Shown here: piece after piece, positions 45,317 through 54,359 of the stretch
How the letters are laid out: every line of letters starts with the position of its first letter
Numbering within the stretch: position 1 is the first letter of the stretch
Source: Nocardioides zeae
Lineage (GTDB): Bacteria; Actinomycetota; Actinomycetes; Propionibacteriales; Nocardioidaceae
Length of the DNA: 64,000 bases
Assembly (NCBI RefSeq): GCF_030818655.1
Contig: NZ_JAUTAN010000001.1
Span: 2,790,001-2,854,000 of the forward strand
Reading direction: 5' to 3'
Made by a program: the position numbers and the translations under genes
The notes under the pieces: generated by a model
Database searches by the model: none
The model's input: only the letters and a program-made list of their open reading frames with translations
Told to the model about the DNA's origin: nothing

Positions 45317-46306
45317 ATGGCACCGTTGGTCGCCCGCATCGACGCCTTCCAGCGCCGACGCCGGGCCGTGGGCCTGCCGCTGGGCGTCGTCTACAAGTTC
45401 GTCGACGACACCGGCCCCCACCTCGCGGCCCTCATCACCTACTACGGGTTCATCTCGCTCTTCCCGCTCCTGCTGCTCGGGTCGACGGTCCTGGGCATCG
45501 TGCTCGACGGGAACCCCGAGCTGCAGGCCCGCATCATCGAGTCCGCCATGGCCCAGGTGCCGGGGCTCCAGCAGGACCTCGCCCAGCCCGAGGGGCTCGG
45601 GGGCGGCGTCGCCGGCGTGGTCATCGGCGTCCTCGGTGCGTTGTACGGCGCCTCCGGCGTGGGCCAGGCCGTGCAGAACGCCTCCAACACGGCGTGGAAC
45701 GTGCCGCGCCACCTGCGGCCCAACCCGGTCACGTCCCGGGTGCGCAGCGCGGGCCTGGCCGCCCTCATCGGTCTCAACGTCGTCGGCACGACGGTGGTGG
45801 CCGGCCTCATCGGCTCGGCCGCCTTCCTCGGCCCGCTCGGCAGCGTGCTCGTGCTGGCCACCACCCTCGCGGTGCACGTCGCGACCTTCGCGAGCGTGTT
45901 CCGGCTGTCGGCGGCACGCAGCCTCGACTGGCGCACGGTGCTCCCCGGTTCCGTGCTCGCCGCCCTGGCGTGGCTCGCGCTGCAGTACGTCGGCGTCGCC
46001 TACGTCGGCCGGTACGTCGCGTCGAGCTCCGTCACGAACGGCGTCTTCGCCGTGGTCCTGGGCCTGCTCGCCTTCCTCTACCTCGCGGCCGTCCTGGTCG
46101 TCGTCGCCATCGAGCTCAACGTGGTGCTCGCCGAGCGGCTCTACCCGCGGTCCCTCCTCACGCCGTTCACCGACGACGTGGTGCTGACCGAGGCGGACGA
46201 GCAGACCTACGAGGAGATGGCGAAGGCCCAGGCCCTCAAGGGCTTCCAGCGCATCGAGGTCGAGTTCGACCCGCAGGAGCGCGAGCACGTGGAGCGTGAC
46301 GAATAA
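45317..46306 (+). CDS. YihY/BrkB family inner-membrane protein
   Basis: A 329-residue protein with six predicted helices. The family pattern is clear: KFVDDTGPHLAALITYYGFISLFPLLLL near the N-terminus, LYGASGVGQAVQNASNTAWNVP, and the late FLYLAAVLVVVAIELNVVLAERL. Function in the family is debated (once linked to RNase BN, later disproved; some serve lipid or transport roles). ATG start with GAGAGG upstream. Confidence 0.92.
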   Translation: MAPLVARIDAFQRRRRAVGLPLGVVYKFVDDTGPHLAALITYYGFISLFPLLLLGSTVLGIVLDGNPELQARIIESAMAQVPGLQQDLAQPEGLGGGVAGVVIGVLGALYGASGVGQAVQNASNTAWNVPRHLRPNPVTSRVRSAGLAALIGLNVVGTTVVAGLIGSAAFLGPLGSVLVLATTLAVHVATFASVFRLSAARSLDWRTVLPGSVLAALAWLALQYVGVAYVGRYVASSSVTNGVFAVVLGLLAFLYLAAVLVVVAIELNVVLAERLYPRSLLTPFTDDVVLTEADEQTYEEMAKAQALKGFQRIEVEFDPQEREHVERDE

Positions 46307-46317
46307 TCGGGGCCGTG

Positions 46318-47060
46318 ATGCCCCCAGACGCGCTGCGTCGTGCCGTGGCCGACGCCGCCCAGGACATGCAGGCCGGTCGCGGTCGCGCCGAGACCGTGCA
46401 GGTCGCCGCCGACGCGGTGCGCCACCTGGTCCCCGGCTGCGACATCGCCGCCATCTCGGTCCTGACCCGCGACGGCCTCGACAACGTGGTCTGCTCCCCG
46501 GCGTCGGCGGGTGCTCCCGTCCACCCCGAGCCCGGCGACGACCGGAGTGCCCGCAGCGGCGTCCAGCTCGTCGACGACCTGCAGTACGAGATCCGGCAGG
46601 GCCCGTGCCACGAGGCCATGACCGTGCTCGAGACCGTCCACAGCCCCGACATGGCGGCCGAGGAGCGGTGGGCCGGCTGGGCGCCGACCGCGGTGCGCGA
46701 GCTGGGGATGCACAGCGTGGTGAGCCACCCGCTGCGCTCCGGGGGCAAGGTGCTGGGCGTCCTCAAGGTGTACGGCGCGCGCACCGCCGCCTTCGGCAGC
46801 GACGACATCGAGCTGGTCGCCACCTTCGCCGCCCACGTGAGTGTCGCAATCGCGGCGGCGACCCAGGTCGAGCAGCTGGGGGACGCCCTGGACACGCGCA
46901 CCCTCATCGGCCAGGCGACGGGGTTGCTCATGGCGACCTACGACCTGCCGGCCGACGCCGCGTTCGCCGCGCTGGCCCGCACCTCGCAGACGACGAACAC
47001 GAAGCTGCGCGACCTCGCGCGGCCGAGGTGGTCCGCACGCGACGGCTGCCGGACGCGTGA
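46318..47060 (+). CDS. GAF-ANTAR RNA-binding antiterminator, frameshifted near its end
   Basis: A regulator with N-terminal GAF domain (about 20-160) and C-terminal ANTAR RNA-binding domain (ALDTRTLIGQATGLLMATYDLPADAAFAALARTSQ...LRDLA). ATG 46318 (GTG 46315 possible). At about 47019 the frame changes: in the original frame the protein loses ANTAR similarity and runs on to 48303, while the +2 frame gives the expected end AAEVVRTRRLPDA and a TGA at 47060 that overlaps the next gene's GTG by 4 bp. The extra CG in a GCGCG run is either a real mutation or a sequencing error. Confidence 0.8.
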
Positions 47061-48286
47061 CCGTGGGCAGCGGGGCCGACCACGACGTGGTCGTCGTGGG
47101 CGGCGGCAACGCGGGCATCTCGCTGGCCGCCCGCCTCCTCCGACGCGGCGTCCGCGACGTCGCCGTGGTCGAGCCCCGCGAGCGGCACCACTACCGACCG
47201 CTGCTCAGCTACGTCGGCGCGGGGCTCGCACCGATGTCGTCGGTGGAGCGCCCGACCCGCAGCCTCGTGCCCGACGGGTGCACCCTCGTGCCGGACCGCG
47301 TCACGGCGGTGGACCCCGGGGGTCCCGACGCCCCCGCCGCCGTGCGCACGGCGGGCGGACGCCGGCTGCGCGCTCGCACGCTGGTGCTGTGCCCCGGCCT
47401 GGAGGAGGACTGGGACGCGACGCCGGGCCTCGCCGCGGCGTACGCGGACGGGTGGGCCGCCTCGACGTTCGTCGGCGAGTCCGCCACCCGGGTCTGGCCG
47501 GCACTGCGCGACCTCGAGACCGGTCGTCTCCTCTTCTCGGTGCCGCCGGAGCCCGCGCCCTGCGCACCCACCGCGCTCAAGCCGCTGCTCATGGCGTGCG
47601 ACCACTGGCGCCGTCGGGGCGTCCTGCAGCGGCTCGACCTGACCCTCGTGCTCCCGTACGACGCGGCGCTCGGCGTCGCCGGCCCCGACCGCCACCTCGA
47701 GGACGCGTTCGCGTCGTACGGGGTGCGGGTGGTGCGCGGTGCGCGGGTCGAGCGCCTCGCCGACCGGTCGGTCACGGTCACGTCACCCGGGGGCACCGAG
47801 GTGGCCGACGACCTGGCGTTCGCCCACGTGGTGCCGCACTACCGGGCCCCGCGCTGGATCACCGACGCGGGGCTGGCCGGGGACACCGCGGCCGGTCTCG
47901 TCGACGTCGACCCGGGGACGATGCGGCACCGGCACCACCCGGCCGTGTGGGCCCTCGGCGACGTGGCGGACCTCCGCACCCGCCCGTCCGGCGGCGCGCT
48001 GCGCCGTCAGGTCGCGGTGCTGGCCGACCTGCTGACCGACCGGCTGACCGACCGGCTGACCGGGAGTCCTGTCGCGGACGACGGTCCGCGCTACGACGGG
48101 TACACGGTCATGCCCATCACGCTCGACCGTCGCCGCCTCATGCTCGTCGAGATCGACCGCGACGGCCGGCCGGCCCCCACGGTGCCCTTCCCGGACCTGG
48201 CGCGACCGCGGCGGTCGACGTGGCTGGTGGACCGGTACGGCCTTCCGCAGGTCTACTTCCGACGCATCCTGCGCGGCCGGGTCTGA
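47057..48286 (+). CDS. SQR-like FAD-dependent pyridine nucleotide/disulfide oxidoreductase
   Basis: A 409-residue flavoprotein with the N-terminal FAD-binding VVVVGGGNAGISLAARLL, a second nucleotide-binding-type region, ALGDVADL near the C-terminus, and a PAPCAPTALKPLLMACDHW segment that matches the catalytic-cysteine region of sulfide:quinone reductases. It probably passes electrons from sulfide or a related sulfur compound to quinone at the membrane. A three-fold LTDR repeat (about 330-340) precedes the C-terminus. GTG 47057 overlaps the ANTAR gene end. Confidence 0.82.
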   Translation: MTVGSGADHDVVVVGGGNAGISLAARLLRRGVRDVAVVEPRERHHYRPLLSYVGAGLAPMSSVERPTRSLVPDGCTLVPDRVTAVDPGGPDAPAAVRTAGGRRLRARTLVLCPGLEEDWDATPGLAAAYADGWAASTFVGESATRVWPALRDLETGRLLFSVPPEPAPCAPTALKPLLMACDHWRRRGVLQRLDLTLVLPYDAALGVAGPDRHLEDAFASYGVRVVRGARVERLADRSVTVTSPGGTEVADDLAFAHVVPHYRAPRWITDAGLAGDTAAGLVDVDPGTMRHRHHPAVWALGDVADLRTRPSGGALRRQVAVLADLLTDRLTDRLTGSPVADDGPRYDGYTVMPITLDRRRLMLVEIDRDGRPAPTVPFPDLARPRRSTWLVDRYGLPQVYFRRILRGRV

Positions 48287-48289
48287 GGC

Positions 48290-49867
48290 TCACGCCGGCT
48301 TGAGCAGCTCCTGGTCGTCGACCACCTCGGTGGCGAGCGTCTTGTAGCCGGTCTCCTCGAAGAGCACGGTGAGCTGACGCTCGTCGGCGTCGACGACGAC
48401 GCCCGTCCCGAACGAGCCGTGCACGACGCGCTCCCCGCGGCGCTCGTCGTCCACCCGGGGCGCCTCGCCGGCGCGGCCGCTCGTGCAGTTGTCGCACTGC
48501 GTGCAGTCGTCGGACGCCTGGCCGTAGTAGCCCAGCAGCCAGGCCGCGCGGCAGCGCCCCGTGCCGGCGTACTCCAGCATCATCTCGACGCGCGACTGCT
48601 CGAGCCGCTTCCGCTCCCGGGCGACCTCGCGCACGGCCTCGACGTCGGCGTCGACCCCGGCCAGCTCGACGAGGTTCAGCACGCGCGTCGCCGCCGCCGT
48701 ACCGACGTCCGCCGCGCGGGCGACCTCGCGCGGCTCCTCGGCGCCGACCCGACCCACCGCGGCGAGCACGGCGCGGACCGTCGACCGGCGGGGCACCCCG
48801 GCCGCGAAGAAGCGGCCGAGGGCACGGTCCTCGGGGCGGTGCACGAGCACGACCTCCGCCGGTTCCCCGTCACGGCCGGCCCGGCCGATCTCCTGGAAGT
48901 AGTCGTCGACCGAGGCCGGGGCACCCGCGTGGACCACGCGCCGTACGTCGGGCTTGTCGATCCCCATGCCGAAGGCCGAGGTCGCCACGAGCACGTCGAG
49001 CTCGTCGGCGTCGAAGCGGCGGTGCACCTCCTCGCGGGCGGCGCGCTTCATGCCGGCGTGGTACGCCGCGGCGCGGCGCCCGTCGGAGCCGAGCGTGGCC
49101 GCGAGCTCCTCGGCGTGGGCGCGGGTGCGGACGTAGACGAGGGTCACGCCGCCCCGGTCCTCCCGGGCGAGCTCGAGCACGCGCGCGTCGAGGCGGTCGC
49201 CGTCGGCCGCCTGCTCGACGACGAGGGCCAGGTTGGGTCGGGCGAGGTCGGCGGTGACGACCGTGGGGTCGGCGAGCCGGAGCCGGGTCGTGAGCGACTC
49301 CAGGACGGGGGCGGCGGCGGTCGCGGTCGTCGCCACCCGCACCGCGCGGGCCTCGGTGTCGTCCAGCCGGTCCAGGAGGGCGCCGAGCCGCAGGTAGTCG
49401 GGCCGGAAGTCGTGACCCCACTCCGAGACGCAGTGCGCCTCGTCGACGGCGACGAGCCCGGGCGGGCAGGCGGCGAGCGCCTCCGCGACCGCGGGGTTCG
49501 CGAGCTGCTCGGGGGCCAGGAAGAGGAGGTCGACCTCGCAGCGGCCGACTGCGTCGAGGAGCTCGGCGCGACGGCGCTTGCCGAGGGTCGAGTCGAGGGC
49601 CTCCACCCGGGTGCCCGTGCCGTCGAGGTGCGCGACCTGGTCGCGCTGGAGGGCGATGAGGGGCGACACCACGAGCGTCCAGCCCGGGGTGAGACGCGCC
49701 GCGGCGAGGTAGACGAGCGACTTGCCCGAGCCGGTCGGGGCCAGCACGACGGTGTCGCGCCCCTCGACGACCGCGGAGATCGCCTCCCGCTGCCACGCCG
49801 TCGGCTCCTCGACACCGAGTGCCGCCGCTGCTTTGTCGACCTTCGCCCCGGTGCGTTCGTCACTCAT
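48290..49867 (-). CDS. recQ: RecQ family ATP-dependent DNA helicase
   Basis: A 525-residue SF2 helicase that unwinds DNA 3'-5'. Walker A APTGSGKS at 43-50, DEAH at 142-145 with the RecQ-specific VSEWGHDFRPDY, motif VI QEIGRAGRDG, and a zinc-binding segment CRAAWLLGYYGQASDDCTQCDNC. The short final domain has SH3-like HGSFGTGVVVDAD instead of an HRDC domain. The ATG start has a clear upstream gap; the stop is 3 bp from the convergent flavoprotein stop. Confidence 0.94.
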   Translation of the reverse strand: MSDERTGAKVDKAAAALGVEEPTAWQREAISAVVEGRDTVVLAPTGSGKSLVYLAAARLTPGWTLVVSPLIALQRDQVAHLDGTGTRVEALDSTLGKRRRAELLDAVGRCEVDLLFLAPEQLANPAVAEALAACPPGLVAVDEAHCVSEWGHDFRPDYLRLGALLDRLDDTEARAVRVATTATAAAPVLESLTTRLRLADPTVVTADLARPNLALVVEQAADGDRLDARVLELAREDRGGVTLVYVRTRAHAEELAATLGSDGRRAAAYHAGMKRAAREEVHRRFDADELDVLVATSAFGMGIDKPDVRRVVHAGAPASVDDYFQEIGRAGRDGEPAEVVLVHRPEDRALGRFFAAGVPRRSTVRAVLAAVGRVGAEEPREVARAADVGTAAATRVLNLVELAGVDADVEAVREVARERKRLEQSRVEMMLEYAGTGRCRAAWLLGYYGQASDDCTQCDNCTSGRAGEAPRVDDERRGERVVHGSFGTGVVVDADERQLTVLFEETGYKTLATEVVDDQELLKPA

Positions 49868-49939
49868 GCACGGAGCCTAGGAGGGGCCCCGGTAACGGAC
49901 CGCCCGGGGTGAGGGCGGAGGGTCGGCGTCCGGCCGTCG

Positions 49940-51577
49940 TCAGCGGGACCGCCGGCGCTGGCCCCCGTCCCACGTGGTGCCGGTGATGCCCCGCTCGCGC
50001 AGCTCGGCCTTGCGCACCTTCTGCGTCGACGTCTTGGGCAGCGCGTCGACGACGTCGACGTACCGCGGGACGGCGAAGTAGGCAAGCCGGTCCGCGACCT
50101 CCGCGACGAGCGTCGCGGGGTCCAGGTCGTGGCCCTCCTCCGGGACCACGCTGGCCATCACCGCATCCTCGCCGAGCTCGCCCGGCACCGCGAAGACGGC
50201 TGCCTCGGCCACCGCCGGATGCCCCGTGAGCACGTGCTCGACCTCGAAGGCGCTCACGTTCTCCCCCGAGACCCGCAGGGCGTCCTTCAGACGGTCGCGG
50301 AAGGAGAACGAGCCGTCCTCGTGGCGCACCACCTGGTCGCCCGTGTGGAACCAGGCGTTGCGGTGCGCCTCCCACGTCTTGTCGGGCTGACGCCAGTAGC
50401 CGAGCTGACCGACGAACGGCCGCGTCGGACGCGTCAGCAGCTCCCCGGGCGTGCCGTCGGGGACCGGACGGTCGTGCTCGTCGGCCACCACCACCTCCCA
50501 CCCGGGCGCCGGCACCCCGCACCGCCCGGGACGGCGCTCCCCGTGGGGCACCCCGAGGGGGATGCCCGAGTCGGTGGAGCCGTAGAGCTCGGTCAGGTCC
50601 GTGCCGAAGCGGGCCGCGAACTCCGCGTCGTGCCCGACGGGGAACGGCACCACCATCGCGAGCCGCAACCGGTGCGCACGCTCGTCGGGCTGCTCGGGCT
50701 GCTTCCACAGCAGCGCCCCGATCGCGCCCAGCATGTTGGTGACGGTCGCGCCCGACGCGGCGATCTCGGTCCAGTAGCGGCTGGCGCTGAAGCGGGGGGA
50801 CACCACGACCGGCGCCCGGTTGCGCACCCCCGGGAGGAACGCGGTGTACATCGCGTTGATGTGGAACAGCGGCAGGCAGGTGTAGATGACGTCGTCGGCC
50901 GTGTAGCCCATGACCCACTCGGTGTTCTCCGCGAACGCCAGCGCCGTGCGGTGCGACCACATCACCCCCTTCGAGGGCCCGGTCGTGCCCGAGGTGAAGA
51001 GGATGGCGAGCAGGTCGGAGTCGACGGCCGGGTGCGGGTCGTGGACCGGCGGTGCACCGCCGTCGCGGAGGGCGGAGAAGGGCTCGGCCCACGGGGGCAG
51101 ACCCGAGAGCCGGTACGGCGCTGCCTCGTCCCCCGTGGCGGGGAGCACCCAGGTGCGCGTGAGGGCGCCGGAGCGCTCGAGGGCGCCGGCCACGTCGACC
51201 AGCACGTCACCGTCGGCGACGAGCCGGCACGGTCCGACGAGGTCGAGCATCGCGGTGAGCGCGTCGCCCCGCAGGGCGGTGTTGAGCGGCACCGAGACCG
51301 CGCCCAACCACGCCGTCGCGAGGGCCACCGTCAGGAACTCGACCCGGTTGCCGACCATGAGGACGACGCGGTCGCCCGGGCGCACCCCGTCGGCGGCGAG
51401 GGCGCCCGCGACGGCGCGCACCTCGCTCAGCAGCGCGGCGTAGGTGAGGGACGGGCCGTCGATGAACCGGACGCACGGGGCGTCCGGGTGCGTGGTGGCC
51501 GCCTCGAGCAGCGTCCTGGGGACCGAGGCGGTCCGCTCGTCGCCCGCGGTCGGGCTCGTGGTGTGGTGCTGGGGCAC
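49940..51577 (-). CDS. AMP-forming acyl-CoA ligase
   Basis: A 545-residue ANL superfamily enzyme that activates a carboxylic acid with ATP and CoA. P-loop LFTSGTTGPSKGVMWSH (about 191-207), ELYGSTDSG (A5), WFHTGDQV (A7) and the final KTSTQKVRK (A10 lysine) are present. The overall match is to the crotonobetaine/carnitine-CoA ligase group. GTG 51577 follows GGAGGAGG. It is the last gene of the catabolic operon and would make its first CoA ester. Confidence 0.9.
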   Translation of the reverse strand: MPQHHTTSPTAGDERTASVPRTLLEAATTHPDAPCVRFIDGPSLTYAALLSEVRAVAGALAADGVRPGDRVVLMVGNRVEFLTVALATAWLGAVSVPLNTALRGDALTAMLDLVGPCRLVADGDVLVDVAGALERSGALTRTWVLPATGDEAAPYRLSGLPPWAEPFSALRDGGAPPVHDPHPAVDSDLLAILFTSGTTGPSKGVMWSHRTALAFAENTEWVMGYTADDVIYTCLPLFHINAMYTAFLPGVRNRAPVVVSPRFSASRYWTEIAASGATVTNMLGAIGALLWKQPEQPDERAHRLRLAMVVPFPVGHDAEFAARFGTDLTELYGSTDSGIPLGVPHGERRPGRCGVPAPGWEVVVADEHDRPVPDGTPGELLTRPTRPFVGQLGYWRQPDKTWEAHRNAWFHTGDQVVRHEDGSFSFRDRLKDALRVSGENVSAFEVEHVLTGHPAVAEAAVFAVPGELGEDAVMASVVPEEGHDLDPATLVAEVADRLAYFAVPRYVDVVDALPKTSTQKVRKAELRERGITGTTWDGGQRRRSR

Positions 51578-51635
51578 GGGGTCCTCCTCCGACCGGAGCC
51601 GGGTGTCCGGGTGTCCGGGTGTCCGGGTGGGCGGG

Positions 51636-52586
51636 CTAGTAGGGCTGGTAGACGCCGGCGCGGTCGAGGACCGCGCCCCACCGCGCCTCGAGGGCGGCAG
51701 GCACGTCCTCCTGCCTCGCGGTCACGGCGAACTCGTCGAGGAGCTCGTCGGTCACCAGGGCCGTCATGTCGTCCCAGCGACCCTCGCGCGACATCTGCCG
51801 CAGGCGGTCGGCGCGCTCGCCCTCGCCGTACAGGTCGAGGACCCAGCGGTACGCCGGGGTCGAGGCGTAGAAGGCGATCTGCTTGCGCACGGCGTGGCGC
51901 GCGACGTCGACCTCCTCGTCCGTCGTGCCCGTCGCGACGAGGACCGGGCACGTGAGCTCGAACCCGCCGGAGCGCCGGCGGTCGCCGACGGCGGGGGCCA
52001 CGCGCTCCTCGTAGGTCCGGGGCGAGGTGAGCGGGTGCAGCACGAGGCCGTCGGCGACCTCCGTGGCCATGGCGACCATCGCCGGCCCGACCGCCGCGAG
52101 GTGCACGGGCGGTGCGCCGACGCCCGACGGACCGGGGTCGAACATCGGGGTCATCAGGGTGTGCCGGTAGTGGCTGCCGACGTGCTCGAGCGGGACCCCC
52201 TCGTTCCAGCACGCCCAGATCGCGCGCAGGGCGGCGACGTAGTCGGCCATCCGTTGCACGGGCTCCGACCACGTCTCGCTGAACCGCCGCTCGACGTGGG
52301 CGCGCACCTGGGTGCCGAGCCCCAGCACGAAGCCCCCGCCCGTGACCCGGGCGAGCTCGTGGGCCAGTCCCGCGGTCACCATCGGGTTGCGGGCGAAGGC
52401 GACCGCCACGGAGGTGCGGAGCTGCAGGCCCGGAGCGGCCAGGGCCGCCACGGCGAGCGGGGAGAACGGCTCGCGCGGCGCCTCGAGCGCCCACAGCCCG
52501 TCATAGCCCTGCTCCACGGCGGTCCGCGCCACCGAGGCAGCGGTGCCCAGCTCCAGGCCGAAGCCCGGGTAGAGGTCGATCTTCAC
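51636..52586 (-). CDS. LLM-class F420-dependent oxidoreductase
   Basis: A 316-residue luciferase-like TIM-barrel protein of the actinobacterial F420-dependent group (related to TIGR03617). It opens KIDLYPGFGLELGTAASVA and has GFVLGLGTQVRAHVERRF and PPVHLAAVGPAMVAMATEVADG, typical of F420 binding. It may reduce or oxidise a substrate of the surrounding acyl-CoA pathway. GTG 52586 overlaps the MaoC-like gene stop by 4 bp. Confidence 0.88.
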   Translation of the reverse strand: MKIDLYPGFGLELGTAASVARTAVEQGYDGLWALEAPREPFSPLAVAALAAPGLQLRTSVAVAFARNPMVTAGLAHELARVTGGGFVLGLGTQVRAHVERRFSETWSEPVQRMADYVAALRAIWACWNEGVPLEHVGSHYRHTLMTPMFDPGPSGVGAPPVHLAAVGPAMVAMATEVADGLVLHPLTSPRTYEERVAPAVGDRRRSGGFELTCPVLVATGTTDEEVDVARHAVRKQIAFYASTPAYRWVLDLYGEGERADRLRQMSREGRWDDMTALVTDELLDEFAVTARQEDVPAALEARWGAVLDRAGVYQPY

Positions 52587-53056
52587 CGGGGGTCTCCTCC
52601 GTCGTCAGGTGTCGTCGGGCGGGGCGGGAGCACGACGCGCGCGGTGCCGCGGACGACGTCGCGACCGTCCTCGGCGCACAACCACACCGCGCAGGTGGCG
52701 ATGCGGTCGCCGTCCGCCGGATCCGCCACGTCCTCGATGACGCCGCCCGCCACGAGCACCTCGCCGGCGAAGGCGTTGCTGGTGAACCGGACGTCGAGGC
52801 TGCGCACGAGCCCGGCGTCACCGGTCCAGCGCGCCAGCATCTCCCACAGGTAGCCCACGTTGAGCGGACCCTGGTTGATGACGCGGTCGCCGAGGCCGAG
52901 GCCCCGGACCACCGCGGGGTCGAGGTGGATCGGGTTCGGGTCGCGCAGCAGGAGCGCCGTCGGCTTCATCGCCTCGGCCCGGACGGTCACGGCCAGGTCG
53001 GGGAGGTCGTCGCCCACCGCCTCGGCGGTGACGGCAGGGGCGGCGGGGGGCCTCAC
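52583..53056 (-). CDS. MaoC-like hot-dog domain protein (hydratase half, C-type)
   Basis: A 157-residue single hot-dog domain with the hydratase motif ALLLRDPNPIHLDPAVVRGLGLGDRVINQG (Asp and His catalytic pair, as in R-specific enoyl-CoA hydratases). It probably pairs with the next upstream hot-dog protein to form a two-subunit acyl-CoA hydratase. GTG 53056 overlaps the upstream gene stop by 4 bp. Confidence 0.85.
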   Translation of the reverse strand: MRPPAAPAVTAEAVGDDLPDLAVTVRAEAMKPTALLLRDPNPIHLDPAVVRGLGLGDRVINQGPLNVGYLWEMLARWTGDAGLVRSLDVRFTSNAFAGEVLVAGGVIEDVADPADGDRIATCAVWLCAEDGRDVVRGTARVVLPPRPTTPDDGGDPR

Positions 53057-53511
53057 GCCGCCGCCTCCGGCCGCGGGACGATCATCGAGGCGTGGCACCG
53101 CACCGCGACGACCTCGGTCGCCGTCCCGTCGGGGCCCGCGGACTGCTCGACGATCTCGGTGACGTACTCGACCACGTCGAACACCGGCACCCGTCGCCCC
53201 GTGCGCCGGGTGGCGCCGAGCACCTCGCACCGCACCACGTACTCCCGCTCGTGCTCCAGCGGCCGGACCTGCTCGATGCGGCACTCGCCGAACATGACGC
53301 CGTCGTCGGTGCCGGCGCCCAGCATCCGGAAGAGGCCGTCGAGGCCCTCCCCCATGCCCCGGAACGACCCGACGACGGTCCACGCACCGTGCGGTCGCTC
53401 GCCCGACGTGGGTGCGCCGAGCGCGTCGCGCAGCAGCCAGTCCTCGAACGCCTGGATCCGCAACGCCCCGTCCCGCATCCGGGCCGGGCCGACGGACCCC
53501 GCGGTGCTCAC
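53053..53511 (-). CDS. MaoC/FAS1-like dehydratase family hot-dog protein (N-type)
   Basis: A 152-residue partner hot-dog domain without the D..H pair: RIQAFEDWLLRDALGAPTSG, MFGECRIEQVRPLEHEREYVVRCEV and FDVVEYVTEIVEQ. Such partners form the non-catalytic half of heteromeric MaoC hydratases in actinobacteria. GTG 53511 overlaps the upstream stop by 4 bp; a much longer open frame upstream is shadow. Confidence 0.8.
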   Translation of the reverse strand: MSTAGSVGPARMRDGALRIQAFEDWLLRDALGAPTSGERPHGAWTVVGSFRGMGEGLDGLFRMLGAGTDDGVMFGECRIEQVRPLEHEREYVVRCEVLGATRRTGRRVPVFDVVEYVTEIVEQSAGPDGTATEVVAVRCHASMIVPRPEAAA

Positions 53512-54359
53512 GCGTCTCCCGTGGTCGCGACCGCGGACGCGGGGAGGCGCGCGGCCCCGGGGAACTGCCCGGGCTCCCGGCCCGCTCCCGGCGGGCCGGC
53601 GAACGCCTGCGCCACCGTCATCCACTCCGCGGCGACGTCGCCCTCGGTCTCGAGCGCGGTGTCGGCCACGTGGCGCCGCTGGGTCACGACCAGGCAGAAG
53701 TCCTCGGCCGGGCCCCGCACCACCTGGACCGCCGTCGGGTCGCCCCACGACCACCGGGCGCCGTCGGGTGCCTCGAGGTCGACGCGCACCGGCACGTCCG
53801 GGACGGCCAGCCCCCGCGTGCGGTAGCTGTTGGGGAAGGCCAGCACCCCGATCCGGGCGACGTGCCGCAGCCGGTCGGTGGGCTCGCGACGGGCCCCCAG
53901 GGCGTCGACCACGTCCTGACCGTGCGCCCAGGTCTCCATGATGCGGGCGGTCAGCTTGGACGCCAGGCTCATGGACGGGCCGAACCACGGGACCCGGGTG
54001 CTCGGGTCCGCGGCCGCCGCGGCGACGAGCAGCCCCTCGGACTCGCGCTCCCACCAGTCGAGCACCTCGGTGCCCGACAGGTGGGCGTGCTGCGGGCCCA
54101 CCCCGTCGACGTACCTCTGCAGGTCACCCATCTCCTCGTCGCGGAAGCGGACGAACGCCGGGGGATCGGCGATGCACGTGCGGGTCACGCCGTCGAAGAA
54201 CGCGAGGTGGGCCATCTCGTCGTGCACCGACCACCCCGCCGCGGGCGTCGGCAGGGACCACACGTGCGCGGGCTGCTCGCGCAGCAGGGCGAGCAGCGCG
54301 TCGCGCTCGGCGCGGAGGTCCTCGACCAGGCCGGCGACGACCGCCGCCGGCGTGCTCAT
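53508..54359 (-). CDS. DinB-superfamily metal-binding protein (TIGR03084-like)
   Basis: A 283-residue protein with an N-terminal DinB/maleylpyruvate-isomerase-type helical bundle: PAAGWSVHDEMAHLAFFD and METWAHGQDVVDALG supply metal-binding His residues. The C-terminal part matches the TIGR03084 group of actinobacterial proteins found in acyl-CoA gene clusters. A mycothiol-linked function is possible by analogy. ATG 54359 overlaps the hydratase stop by 4 bp. Confidence 0.82.
   Translation of the reverse strand: MSTPAAVVAGLVEDLRAERDALLALLREQPAHVWSLPTPAAGWSVHDEMAHLAFFDGVTRTCIADPPAFVRFRDEEMGDLQRYVDGVGPQHAHLSGTEVLDWWERESEGLLVAAAAADPSTRVPWFGPSMSLASKLTARIMETWAHGQDVVDALGARREPTDRLRHVARIGVLAFPNSYRTRGLAVPDVPVRVDLEAPDGARWSWGDPTAVQVVRGPAEDFCLVVTQRRHVADTALETEGDVAAEWMTVAQAFAGPPGAGREPGQFPGAARLPASAVATTGDA

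Noticed and set aside
46315..48303. Single 662-codon reading of the ANTAR gene through the flavoprotein region
   Set aside because: After about residue 235 the translation is Arg/Pro-rich shadow of the flavoprotein gene; the frameshift explanation fits family length and gene overlap better.
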